Positions 54,323-63,557 are shown, counted from the first letter of the stretch. The stretch is 64,000 nt of DNA from Halomicrobium zhouii (GCF_900114435.1 NZ_FOZK01000001.1:1116001-1180000); one strand, 5' to 3'. Made by a program: numbers and translations. Notes: generated from the letters alone by a model not told the origin.

Positions 54323-55876
54323 CTACCGCTGCCAGAAGTTCGGTGTGAAGATGACGAGCACGGAGAGTATCTCCAGGCGGCCGATCCACATCAGGAAGAC
54401 CATGTAGAGTTTGGCCGCGTCCGAGAACGGCTCGAAGCTGTTCATCGGGCCGACGACGCCGAAGCCCGGACCGATGTTGCCGAGCGTCGCGATGGCCGCG
54501 CTCGTCGCCTCCATCGCGGACAGATCCATCCCGGTGCGAAGGCCGTCGAGGAAGAGCAGGACCGACGAGACGCCGAAGAGCGTGATGAACACCATCACGA
54601 AGACGAAGATTCCCTGGATCGTCTCCTCGTCGACCGGCCCCTCGGCCATCCGGATCGGGCGGACGGCGTCGGGGTGGACGGTCGTGAACAGCTCCCGAGT
54701 CATCGTCTTCTGGACCACGTACCAGCGGACGATCTTGATCGACCCGGCCGCGGACCCGGCAGAACCGCCGAGGAACATCGCGAACAGGAGGACGAGCTGG
54801 GCCGACTCGCCCCACGTGTTGAAGTCCATGCTCGCGTAGCCCGTCGTCGTCACGATGGCCAGCGACTGGAACAGCGCCTGTCGCAGCGAGTTCTCCAGGT
54901 TCCCCGGCAGGACGGCGATGTTGGTCGGCACGTCCGCGAGCCCCAGTCCGGTGTACAGCAACACCGCCAGGAGTCCACCGACGGCGGCGACGGCGAGGAC
55001 GTACGCCCGGAACTCCCTGTTCCCCGTGAGTCGCCGTGGCTCGCCGTTGAGGGCGTACCAGAACAGCGCGAAGTTGGTCCCCGCGATCAGCATGAACGGC
55101 ATGACGGCCCACTGGATCACCGGAGAGAACGCCTCGACGCTCCGGGCCTCGGGGGAGAAGCCGCCGGTCGGCATCGTCGTCAGCGCGTGGGCGACGGCGT
55201 TGTACAGGTCCATGTTCGGCGCGTAGCCGGTAGCCCCCAGGACGTAGAACACCACCGCCGCCGTGACGGTGAACCCGGCGTAGATGCTCCACAGCGCACG
55301 TGCGGTCTCCTGGATCCGGGGCGTGAGCTTTTCGATGCTGAAACCGGGCGCCTCCTCGTTCATCACCTGCGCGCCACCGACCGATAGCTCCGACAGGATC
55401 GCGACCATCAGGACGATGATCCCCATCCCGCCGATCCACTGTGTCAGCTGTCGCCACAGCAGGATCGAGTGGGAGTGGTAGTCGACAGATATCGTTCCCA
55501 TGACCGTCGACCCCGTCGTCGTGAACCCGCTCATGCTCTCGAAGAGGGCGTTGACGGGGTCGGCGAGGGTGCCCTGGCCGGCGACGAGGTACGGGATGGT
55601 CCCGACGAGCGGGACGGCGAGCCACGTGAGGCTGACCATCAGGAGCGCCTCACGCCGACCCAGTTCGCGGTCCTCGCGAAGCCGTTCGAGGCCGAAGCCG
55701 AGGACGACCATGACCAGTGAGGTGACGACGAACGGGCGGATGGGCTCCCCGTAGTAGAGCGCCACGAGGAGGACGGTGGCGGGGGCGAGGGCCAGCCGCG
55801 TCAGAATCGTGCCGATGAAACTCAGACTGGACCTGTAGTCGACGTAACTCTCGAACACTGGACCAACACCTCTCAT
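54323..55876 (-). CDS. trkH: TrkH, K+ transporter membrane subunit
   Basis: 517 residues from ATG 55876 (an in-frame GTG upstream is possible). Four pore-loop motifs of the TrkH/KtrB family are present: SGFTTTGSTVM, TTMPTGGFSP, VTTTGYASMDF and TLGNIGPGFG, so the filter should work. About ten hydrophobic segments. Na+- or H+-coupled K+ uptake matters in salt-in haloarchaea. Followed by trkA. Confidence 0.96.
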   Translation of the reverse strand: MRGVGPVFESYVDYRSSLSFIGTILTRLALAPATVLLVALYYGEPIRPFVVTSLVMVVLGFGLERLREDRELGRREALLMVSLTWLAVPLVGTIPYLVAGQGTLADPVNALFESMSGFTTTGSTVMGTISVDYHSHSILLWRQLTQWIGGMGIIVLMVAILSELSVGGAQVMNEEAPGFSIEKLTPRIQETARALWSIYAGFTVTAAVVFYVLGATGYAPNMDLYNAVAHALTTMPTGGFSPEARSVEAFSPVIQWAVMPFMLIAGTNFALFWYALNGEPRRLTGNREFRAYVLAVAAVGGLLAVLLYTGLGLADVPTNIAVLPGNLENSLRQALFQSLAIVTTTGYASMDFNTWGESAQLVLLFAMFLGGSAGSAAGSIKIVRWYVVQKTMTRELFTTVHPDAVRPIRMAEGPVDEETIQGIFVFVMVFITLFGVSSVLLFLDGLRTGMDLSAMEATSAAIATLGNIGPGFGVVGPMNSFEPFSDAAKLYMVFLMWIGRLEILSVLVIFTPNFWQR

Positions 55877-56078
55877 TCGGATTACGTCGGGGTTCACGTC
55901 GAATCGGGACGTGGTTTTCGGGATGGAGTTCTCGTCACACCCGCCAGATTCTCGCCACACCCACCACTCCGAACGCGCGACACGCTTCTCTGGTGGGATC
56001 CGGCCGCTCCAGTGTGTCAATCGATAACGAGATATCGGGGGTCGAAAGTACTATCCCCGGCGCTGTGTACGGGGAGAT

Positions 56079-56672
56079 ATGAGCACTCCGCCGGGGGAGT
56101 ATTACACAGAGGAACGGTGGCAAAACTGGATCGACCGCATCGAGGAGGAGGAGGTGGATCCGGAAAACGAAGACTCGGCGCGCCTATTGCTGAATTTACA
56201 GGACGACGCCGCGATCGCGATCGCGAAGATCATCACCGACTTCGAGGACGACGTCGTCGACGAGGAGACCGCGCTCGAGGAGATCGAGGGCGTGCGCGAG
56301 ATCGTCCTCGACGAGGTCGACATCGACGACGAGGAGAAGGTGATGCTCATCGACGGCGTCCAGACCTCGCTCGTCTGCGTCTTCTACGCCGCCGAGGAGT
56401 TCGTCGTCGAGGGCCCCGCCGCCGAGGGCACCGTCGTCGAGTACGTCCAGGCCGCCGCCGATTCGGAGGCCGAGGAGGACCTCGACGCCGCGCTGGGCTA
56501 CTGCGTCCAGGCCGGCACGCTCGTCATCGACGGCGCCGAACTCGACATGGAGTCGATCGGCGAACTGGAGTACGGGCTGGTCTCCGAGTGGGTGAACGGC
56601 CTCGACAGCCTCCAGACCGCCATGAGCGACCCGGAACTCGTCGAAGAAGACGAAGAAGACGCCGAAGACTGA
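56079..56672 (+). CDS. DUF2150 family protein
   Basis: 197 residues, very acidic and helical, matching archaeal DUF2150 proteins (YYTEERWQNWIDRIEEEE start; EEKVMLIDGVQTSLVCVFYA core). Function unknown. GGGGAGAT lies directly before the ATG. A GCAGTTTTTCG after the stop may mark termination. Confidence 0.85.
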   Translation: MSTPPGEYYTEERWQNWIDRIEEEEVDPENEDSARLLLNLQDDAAIAIAKIITDFEDDVVDEETALEEIEGVREIVLDEVDIDDEEKVMLIDGVQTSLVCVFYAAEEFVVEGPAAEGTVVEYVQAAADSEAEEDLDAALGYCVQAGTLVIDGAELDMESIGELEYGLVSEWVNGLDSLQTAMSDPELVEEDEEDAED

Positions 56673-56700
56673 ACCGAGACGCAGTTTTTCGAGGGTGACC

Positions 56701-56753
56701 TGCGTGTCCGGGGAGCCGTGCGTGTCCGGGTAGCCGTGCGTGTCCGGGACGTG
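56701..56753. repeat. Three 18-bp tandem repeats after the DUF2150 gene
   Basis: TGCGTGTCCGGGGAGCCG at 56701, a one-base variant at 56719, and a partial unit at 56737-56753. The unit length equals that of other tandem repeats in the window but the sequence is unrelated. Confidence 0.85.
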
Positions 56754-56863
56754 TGCTCCCTGTGCGCGTCGTTCGGTGTCTTCCGTGCGGATTCTGCTGT
56801 TGGGTTGATGTGTGAAGTGCTCGGATGTTTTGATGGGATAGCGCTGGAAGAAAGGAGACCGCT

Positions 56864-57440
56864 AACACCCAGAAAGCCCTCGGCGGGCTCTCTGAAGCCG
56901 GAACCAAGAAAGACAAGTCCTCGAAAGCCCTCGGCGTGCTCCGGCCCCGGGGCTCGCTGCGCTCCAGTAGGTGCTTGCGTCGCCCGGGTTCCCGGAGCCC
57001 GCCTCGCCCTTTCAGTCCTCCGAGGCCCGCACAGTACCGCAGCCCTGCCCTTCCCCTGGTCGCGAGGGCCTCGCTTTCGCTCGGCCACTCGCTCCCGGCC
57101 GGGCGGTTGCGGAGCGGTCAGGAAGCGTGATTCGCGCCGGACGGCGCGAATTCGGGGAGGTTTGGTGGATGTCATCCGCGAGCGCGTTTTATCGCGCGAG
57201 CGAGGCTGTGCCTGGAGGACTGAAAGGGCGAGGTGCGGTCGCGTGGCCTGCGCGGTCTTCGCGAGCGCAGCGAGCGAATGGCTCGATAGACGAGCGAAGC
57301 GAGTCTATCGGTGGCCCTATCCGAGCGACGGAGGAGCGAGGATATCCCGCACAGGGCGCGTCGAGCGCGCCGAGGGCTTTCGAAGTGTTTGCGGTATCGT
57401 TGTCGACTCCAGAGAGCGCGCCGAGGGCTTTCGAGGTGTT
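56864..57440. repeat. Dispersed structured element, copy B (577 bp)
   Basis: Two end motifs on each side: left at 56864 and 56917, right ending near 57390 and 57440. The long-stem arms 57002-57021 and 57214-57233 pair perfectly over 20 bp. The central hairpin 57131-57150 is TTCGCGCC / GGCGCGAA. Near the right end is a CGATAGAC / GTCTATCG hairpin with the GAGCGAAGCGA loop. The gap 56673-57650 otherwise holds only the 18-bp repeats and no gene. Confidence 0.85.
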
Positions 57441-57650
57441 GTCGTTTCCAGTCGCGTCACCCGTTCGAAACCACCCAAACGATACCCCTACACACTGTAC
57501 CAACCACTGGAGACGAATCACAGGCTGGTCACGGGAACTACCAGCACGAGCCCACAGATCGGTTGATCGCTCGACAGCAGTTGCGAGCCACTATCAAAAG
57601 CTGTAGCCGGGGAGGGAGACTTTTATCCGCCTTCGGAAAACCTTCCAGCG

Positions 57651-59663
57651 ATGCGATTCCGGGACGACGAGCGCGGCCAGTCGGTGCAGATAGGCGCCGT
57701 CTTGCTGTTCGCGACGCTCATCGTCGCCTTCTCGTCGTACCAGGCGTTCGTCGTCCCACAGCAGAACCAGGCCGTCGAGTTCAGTCACAACCAGCAGGTC
57801 CAGGGGGAACTGCAGGACTTGCGCAACGCCATCGTCTCGATGCCGGGCGGCGGGAGCACGACGGCGACGTCGGTGACGCTCGGCACCACGTATCCGAGTC
57901 GCGCGCTGGCACAGAATCCGGGCCCGCCCAGTGGGTCGCTGCGGACGCAGGGAACCGGCGACGAGCGGGTCGCCTTCTCCGTCCGCAACGCGACGGCGAC
58001 TGGCGAGACGGGCGACGTGTGGAACGGGTCGCTGCGCAGCTACGACACCGGTGTCGTCAGCTACGACCCGCGATACAACGTGTACGACGGTGCGCCGCTC
58101 TCCGTCTACGAACACTCGGTCCTCTACAACGAGTTCCGTTCGGGGACCATCGTCACGGCGGGCCAGACCGTCGTCGACGGGCGGACCATCTCGCTCGTGG
58201 CCGTCAACGGGTCGCTGGAACGGACCTCGACCGGAGCGACCAGCGTCGACGTCCGGCCGGTCAGTAGCGCCGAGGAGACGATTCTCGTCGAGGCGCCCGA
58301 CGGCGACTCCCCGGTGACGGTGAACCTCACCTCGCGACTGTCGGCCTCGCGCTGGCAGACCCTCCTCGACGGGGAGGAGCACGTCCGCGATGTCACTGAA
58401 CCGCCCTCGGACGCTCCCGGCGAGTTCCGGACCGTCCGGATCACGCTCGACCCGGGCGTAACCTACCGGCTCCAGCTCACCAAGGTCGGCGTGGGAACGC
58501 GCGTGACGGAAGAACCACCGGAGTACCTGACTCGCGAGGGCGGCCCCGTCGAACCGGTGACGAAGGGACAGTCGCGGGACGTCACCCTGGAGGTCCGCGA
58601 CGCCTACAACAACCCCGTCTCCGGCGTGTCGGTCAACGCCAGCGTCGATGGCGATAACACGGGCTCACTCGCCCAGGAGATGGTCTACACGGACGGAGAC
58701 GGCCACGCGACGTTCACCTACGAGACCACCGGGAGTACGAGCGCCGACACCCACCAGATCAACGCGACCACGAACGCCACCGCAGCGCTCGACGCGCGTC
58801 CCTTCGACGGGAGTCTGCCAAAGAACGTCACTGTCGACGTCAGGGTCCAGGGTGGCGGTGGCGGTGGTGGCGGCGGCGCCGGGGCCTACGACATCTCGTG
58901 GACGGACCCCCAGGACACGGACGGCAACGGCGGCGACGCCCTCTCGGACTGTTCCCAGTCCGCCTGCACCTGGGACGTCGGTGCCAGCGACGGCGACACG
59001 CTGGCGCTGGAGTCGGTCATCGACCCGACCTACGAGGGCGTCGACGTCGACTTCGCCGTCTCCGACTCGTCTGTCGGCACCGTCTCGCCCGGCAACGGGA
59101 CGACTGGCAGTGACGGCGCCGCGACGACGACCCTCACCGCCCAGTCGGACGGCACCGTCGACGTGCTGGCCTCGACCAGCGAGGGAAGCGCCGTTATCGA
59201 AGTCACGGTGGAGAACGTGGAAGAGGCGTCCTCCTCTGAACAGGTCGGCTACGTGGATGGCAGTGGGACTGCGAGAGTCGGTGACGAGAGCCGCGTCGAC
59301 TTCGACGTGCAGAATACGGGAAGCGAGAGCGCGACCATAACGGGAATCCGCGTCGAATCGACCGGGTCGAACCACGTTACCATCGCCGAGTACAACGGCG
59401 GATCCGGTGCTGGCCAGCACGAGGTGTACATAGCCGCCTCCACGCCTGGACGATTGGAGGTGAACAGCTACTCGATCGGGACGACGACCTCCCTGACTGC
59501 CTCAGCGACGCTAGCTCCCGGGGAGCAGGCGCAAGTGACGATGCTGAACTTCCGGAACAACGGTGGTAATACCGTCAGCGCCGCAGATGACGAACTTACT
59601 GTCACCCTGTTCTTCCAGGACGGCTCGTCGACGACCTTCTCGTTCGTCCCACCGGGATACTGA
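57651..59663 (+). CDS. Type IV pilin-like secreted protein with Ig-like repeats
   Basis: 670 residues. Residues 1-45 form a class III (prepilin) signal: DDERGQSVQIG then a hydrophobic H-domain, as in archaeal pilins cleaved by PibD. A large beta-rich region follows, with a Big_1-like domain near 300-390 (VTLEVRDAYNNPVSGVSVNASV), a run of nine Gly near 402-410 as a hinge, and a second Ig-like domain (about 445-525). Many NxS/T sites suggest N-glycosylation. The stop overlaps the next start (TGATG). Confidence 0.82.
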   Translation: MRFRDDERGQSVQIGAVLLFATLIVAFSSYQAFVVPQQNQAVEFSHNQQVQGELQDLRNAIVSMPGGGSTTATSVTLGTTYPSRALAQNPGPPSGSLRTQGTGDERVAFSVRNATATGETGDVWNGSLRSYDTGVVSYDPRYNVYDGAPLSVYEHSVLYNEFRSGTIVTAGQTVVDGRTISLVAVNGSLERTSTGATSVDVRPVSSAEETILVEAPDGDSPVTVNLTSRLSASRWQTLLDGEEHVRDVTEPPSDAPGEFRTVRITLDPGVTYRLQLTKVGVGTRVTEEPPEYLTREGGPVEPVTKGQSRDVTLEVRDAYNNPVSGVSVNASVDGDNTGSLAQEMVYTDGDGHATFTYETTGSTSADTHQINATTNATAALDARPFDGSLPKNVTVDVRVQGGGGGGGGGAGAYDISWTDPQDTDGNGGDALSDCSQSACTWDVGASDGDTLALESVIDPTYEGVDVDFAVSDSSVGTVSPGNGTTGSDGAATTTLTAQSDGTVDVLASTSEGSAVIEVTVENVEEASSSEQVGYVDGSGTARVGDESRVDFDVQNTGSESATITGIRVESTGSNHVTIAEYNGGSGAGQHEVYIAASTPGRLEVNSYSIGTTTSLTASATLAPGEQAQVTMLNFRNNGGNTVSAADDELTVTLFFQDGSSTTFSFVPPGY

Positions 59664-61051
59664 TGACTTCTCTCTCCTCATCTCCGGGAAGGGAATCACA
59701 GTCGGGAAGCCGCGCCCAGTCGAGCACCGTCGGCATCGTCCTCTTGACGGCAGTCGTCGTCGTCTCCGTCGGGGCCGGGAGCGTCCTCTACCTCGGTAGT
59801 TCGGGTATCTCAGAGACGGCGTCGCCGCTTGTCGACGCCGACGTGGAACTCACGCCGTCGGCCGTCGTCGTCACGCACGCCGGCGGCGACCCCCTGGCGA
59901 TGCCCGACCTGACGGTCGTCGTCCGCGCTGACGGGTCCTCGAACCGGCACTCGATCGACCCTGCCGCAGTGGACGGCGACGGCGACGACCGGTTCGAACC
60001 CGCCGAGGTGTGGCGCACGGGCCACGGACTCGTCGAACGGACCGAGGTCGTCGTACTCGTCGTCGATAGCTCTGCGAACGCGGTCCTGGTACGCGAGCAC
60101 GCGACCGTCCCGCGGGGGTCGACGAACCGGGCCCCGTTCGCCAGCCTCTCGGTCGCACCAGGGGCGCCGGAATCCGACGCCTCCGCCGTCTTCGACGCGA
60201 GCGCGTCCGTCGACGACGAGGGCATCGTCGAGTACCGGTGGGACTGGGACGCCGACGGCACCGTCGACGAGACGACGACGGATCCCAGGGTGACTCACGC
60301 GTTCCCGGGGCGAGACGACTACGCGGTCACGCTGACCGTCGTCGACGCCGAGGGAGCGACCGACAGCGTGACCAGGACCGTGGCCGTCGGTGCCGCGGTC
60401 GAACTCGGCGACGTCGCGCTCTCCGACGGTGGCGAGGGCGATGGACTCGTCGCACCGGGCGACGAGGTGACCGTTACGGCCGACGTCGCCGAGGCCGGTC
60501 CGGGCGTCGATTCGGTGACGGCCGATGCCGGCGCCTTCGACGCGGGAACGGTGCCCCTGAGCGACGGTGACGACGATGGCACCTACGAGGGGTCGTTCAC
60601 GGTCGGCGACTCGCCGGCGGAGGGCGACCAAGCCGTCGCCGTCACCGCGACGGACGACGCCGGGAACGCGGACTCGGCGACGACAGATCCGCTGACCGTC
60701 GACGCCACAGCACCGAGCATCGAGACGTTCGCCGTCTCGGACCAGAGTGAGGGGGGCTTCTACTGGATCTACTGGGAGTACGTCGAATCGTTCCGAGTCC
60801 AGTGGACCGTGACCGACGACCGACTGGTCGAGACGACGGTGTGGGTCAATCGCTCCGGGACGGTTCAGCAGTCCTACGATGGCGCATCCGGTGACGAAAC
60901 GTACGAAAACGTTCGCGCGTATCAGGGCTCAGGACGCGACCACACGATGACGGTCGTCGCGACCGACGCTGCCGGGAATCGCGCCTGCCGCACCGTCACG
61001 GACACCGCCGATGGCACTGACCCGCCGCCGTCGGCGTACGATTCGTGCTGA
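59663..61051 (+). CDS. Archaeal pilin-like protein with PKD domain
   Basis: 462 residues. The N-terminal SSTVGIVLLTAVVVVSVGAG is an archaeal pilin signal/H-domain (about 20-45). A PKD domain lies near 155-240 (DASASVDDEGIVEYRWDWDADG), and more Ig-like beta domains follow. Translationally coupled to the previous pilin-like gene. Together they could form one heteromeric adhesion fibre (inference). Confidence 0.8.
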   Translation: MTSLSSSPGRESQSGSRAQSSTVGIVLLTAVVVVSVGAGSVLYLGSSGISETASPLVDADVELTPSAVVVTHAGGDPLAMPDLTVVVRADGSSNRHSIDPAAVDGDGDDRFEPAEVWRTGHGLVERTEVVVLVVDSSANAVLVREHATVPRGSTNRAPFASLSVAPGAPESDASAVFDASASVDDEGIVEYRWDWDADGTVDETTTDPRVTHAFPGRDDYAVTLTVVDAEGATDSVTRTVAVGAAVELGDVALSDGGEGDGLVAPGDEVTVTADVAEAGPGVDSVTADAGAFDAGTVPLSDGDDDGTYEGSFTVGDSPAEGDQAVAVTATDDAGNADSATTDPLTVDATAPSIETFAVSDQSEGGFYWIYWEYVESFRVQWTVTDDRLVETTVWVNRSGTVQQSYDGASGDETYENVRAYQGSGRDHTMTVVATDAAGNRACRTVTDTADGTDPPPSAYDSC

Positions 61052-61125
61052 CGACGCTCTCGGGTTCGACACCCGTCGAACTCACAGTCGACAGTAACTT
61101 ATAGCGGCGCAGTGAGTGCCTTCGT

Positions 61126-62463
61126 ATGACAGCAGTCGGTATCGACGCCATCGAAATCTGGACGGGCAACCTGCGACTCGACCTCGCGGAGACGTTCGCC
61201 CCGGCACAGGACGAGGACCCGGGCAAGTACACGAAGGGCCTGGGCCTCAACGCGTCGTCGTTCCCCGACGTCTACGAGGACATCGTGACGATGGGGGCCA
61301 ACGCCGCCCACCGGCTCATGGAGCGCAAGGGGCTCACGCCCGACGACATCGGCCGCATCGACGTCGCCACGGAGTCGGCCTTCGACAACTCCAAGCCGGT
61401 CTCCACCTACGTCGCCGGGTGCCTCGAATCGGTGTACGACGAGGACTTCCACCACGCGAACAAGGGCGAGCGGAAGTTCGCCTGCATCGCCGGTACGCAG
61501 AGCCTCGACGACGCCTACAACTGGATCCGCGCGGGCCGCCACCGCGGCAAGAAGGCCATCGTCATCGCCACCGACACGGCGCTGTACGCCCGCGACGACC
61601 CCGGCGAGGCGACCCAGGGCGCCGGCGCCGTCGCGATGCTCGTCGACGAGGACCCCAGCCTGGTCGAACTCTCGACCGAACAGGGTTTCGGCAGCGCCGA
61701 CGAGACGGACTTCCTCAAGCCCAACCAGCAGTTCCCCTCCGTCGACGGCAAGCGCTCGATGAAGGTGTACCTCGCCCGCCTGCGCGAGGCCCTCGAAGAC
61801 TACGAGAGCCAGGTCGGCGGCGTCCACCCCGAGGACTTCGAACTCGTCCCGTTCCACACGCCGTTCCCCGGCATGGTCCGCAAGGCCGCGGCGCTGGGCT
61901 ACCGGCACATCATCCGCGACACCGACGTCGAGTTGACCGTCGCCGAGGAGATCGGCCGCCAGCCCCGCCCCGAGGAGTTCAAGACCCAGGAGCAGTACTT
62001 CGACGCCGTCACGGAGTACACCGACGCGCTCACCGAGACCGAGCGCTACCAGGCCTGGTACGCCGACACCATCGAACCGACCCTGGAGATCGCCCGCGAG
62101 GTCGGCAACTGGTACACCGGCTCGGTCCACGTCGCCCGCGCCGCCGGCCTCCGCCACGCCCGCCGGAACGACCGCGACCTCGACGACGCCAAACTCCTGC
62201 TCGCCTCCTACGGCTCCGGCGCCCAGGCGGAGATCCACCACGAGACCGTCGTCCCGGGCTGGGAGGACGAGATCGCCGAGCTCAACGTGGACGAACAGCT
62301 CGCCGACCGCTACGAAATCTCCTTCGAGGAGTACGAGCGCATCCACGACGCCCACAACCACGACTCCGAGACCGACGTCGAGGAACTCACCACGCCCAGC
62401 GAAGAGTTCGTCTTCGACGGCTGGGGCCGCATGGGCGAGCGCAAGTACCGGTACGTTCGGTAA
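61126..62463 (+). CDS. Hydroxymethylglutaryl-CoA synthase
   Basis: 445 residues. Thiolase fold with catalytic Glu83 (ATESAFDNSKP), Cys120 (FACIAGTQ) and His near residue 240 (PFHTPFPGM). Condenses acetyl-CoA with acetoacetyl-CoA, first committed step of mevalonate and thus isoprenoid lipids. TATA-like AACTTATAG about 30 bp upstream. A strong hairpin with a T6 run follows the stop, and a second copy of the gene's tail lies exactly 180 bp further on. Confidence 0.96.
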   Translation: MTAVGIDAIEIWTGNLRLDLAETFAPAQDEDPGKYTKGLGLNASSFPDVYEDIVTMGANAAHRLMERKGLTPDDIGRIDVATESAFDNSKPVSTYVAGCLESVYDEDFHHANKGERKFACIAGTQSLDDAYNWIRAGRHRGKKAIVIATDTALYARDDPGEATQGAGAVAMLVDEDPSLVELSTEQGFGSADETDFLKPNQQFPSVDGKRSMKVYLARLREALEDYESQVGGVHPEDFELVPFHTPFPGMVRKAAALGYRHIIRDTDVELTVAEEIGRQPRPEEFKTQEQYFDAVTEYTDALTETERYQAWYADTIEPTLEIAREVGNWYTGSVHVARAAGLRHARRNDRDLDDAKLLLASYGSGAQAEIHHETVVPGWEDEIAELNVDEQLADRYEISFEEYERIHDAHNHDSETDVEELTTPSEEFVFDGWGRMGERKYRYVR

Positions 62464-62472
62464 GGTATTGCA

Positions 62473-62507
62473 CCGACCGCGAACGGAGTGAGCGGTCGGC
62501 CTTTTTT
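62473..62507 (+). terminator. Hairpin plus T-run terminator of the HMG-CoA synthase gene
   Basis: CCGACCGC and GCGGTCGG (perfect 8-bp stem) close an 11-nt loop GAACGGAGTGA and are followed by CC and six T. The T-run is typical of archaeal termination sites. It starts 10 bp after the stop codon. Confidence 0.7.
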
Positions 62508-62584
62508 CGCCGACGTTTTTCGAGGAGTGGTTCCCGCAGCGAACGGAGTGAGCGAGGAAACCCGACGATGAAAAAGGTCGAGGC

Positions 62585-62643
62585 AGTTCGTCTTCGACGG
62601 CTGGGGCCGCATGGGCGAACGGAAGTACCGGTACGTACGATAA
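62585..62643 (+). pseudogene. Second copy of the HMG-CoA synthase 3' tail
   Basis: Matches 62405-62463 base for base for the first 34 positions and ends in its own TAA. The four differences in the rest (GAG/GAA, CGC/CGG, GTT/GTA, CGG/CGA) are all synonymous in the gene frame. No start or body is attached, so it is a gene fragment. Confidence 0.9.
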
Positions 62644-62748
62644 CGGAACGCTCGGGTAGGACGTCTCTGGGAGTTTTTGAGTGTTGGATCGTGCGTGTGT
62701 ACTGAGCGGATGGTTCGTCGGAATTGCGCTGGAAGCAATGAGATTACC

Positions 62749-63274
62749 AACAACCAGAAAGCCCTCGACGGGCTCCGGCACCGAAAGACTCGCTTCGCTC
62801 GTCTTTCGAGCTCTCGTTCGCTCCGCTCACGAGAATCCCGGGGCTCGCTGCGCTCCAGTAGGTGCTTACTTCGCCCGGGTTCCCGGACCGCACCTCGTCC
62901 TTTCAGTCCACCAGGACCAGCACAGCACCGCAGCCCTGCCCTTCCCCTGGTCACGAGAGCCTCGCATTCGCTCGGCTACTCGCTCCCGGCCGGACGGTTG
63001 CGGAGCGGTGAGGACGCGTGATTCGGCGCGGACGCGCCGAATCCGGGGAGGATTGGCGGACTCAATCGCGAGCGCGTTTCATCGCGTGAGCGATGCGGAA
63101 CCTGGTGGACTGAAAGGGCGAGGCGGGGTCGACGAAGCACGACACGTCAAGCACCGGAGCGAAGCGAGGAGCGCAGACTGTGGCGCGCGAGGCGAGCGCG
63201 CCGAGGGCTTTCTGAGTGTTGTTGGGGGTGCTGATTCCGACTCCAGAGAGCGTGCCGAGGGCTTTCGAGGTGTT
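62749..63274. repeat. Dispersed structured element, copy C (526 bp)
   Basis: Left end AACAACCAGAAAGCCCTC; two right ends near 63194-63223 and 63248-63274. Long-stem arms 62893-62915 and 63101-63123 pair over all 23 positions with one G-T. Central hairpin 63020-63043 (GATTCGGCGCG / CGCGCCGAATC) has an 11-bp stem. Two reverse-type hairpins (CGAAAGAC / GTCTTTCG and TCTCGT / ACGAGA) lie at 62782-62834. Flanking DNA on both sides resembles that around copy B. The rest of the gap 62464-63416 holds no gene. Confidence 0.85.
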
Positions 63275-63416
63275 ATTGTCCTTAGTCACGTCGATAATTC
63301 GAACCCCCCTGATCGCTCACTACACTCACTATACTGAGCACCCAGTCCCGTACCAGCTGATTCCCTGCAGTCGCAAGTCGATCACTCAACCAGTCAGCGA
63401 CCCAATTGAGCGGTGC

Positions 63417-63557
63417 ATGACCGACGACAGCGATCAGAACGACGAGGGGGAGACACAGGACGAGAACCAGTACGGCGGGGGCGACCAGGACAAAGACGCC
63501 GTCGAGCAGACGGAGATGCGCGAGGACGACGAAGCGGAGGAGCGCAACGAGGAGTGA
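63417..63557 (+). CDS. Short highly acidic protein
   Basis: 46 residues from ATG 63417; nearly all Asp, Glu, Gln, Asn and Gly. Could be a real halophilic small protein or chance in acidic-biased DNA. No motif. Lies between element copy C and the PHP gene. Confidence 0.4.
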   Translation: MTDDSDQNDEGETQDENQYGGGDQDKDAVEQTEMREDDEAEERNEE

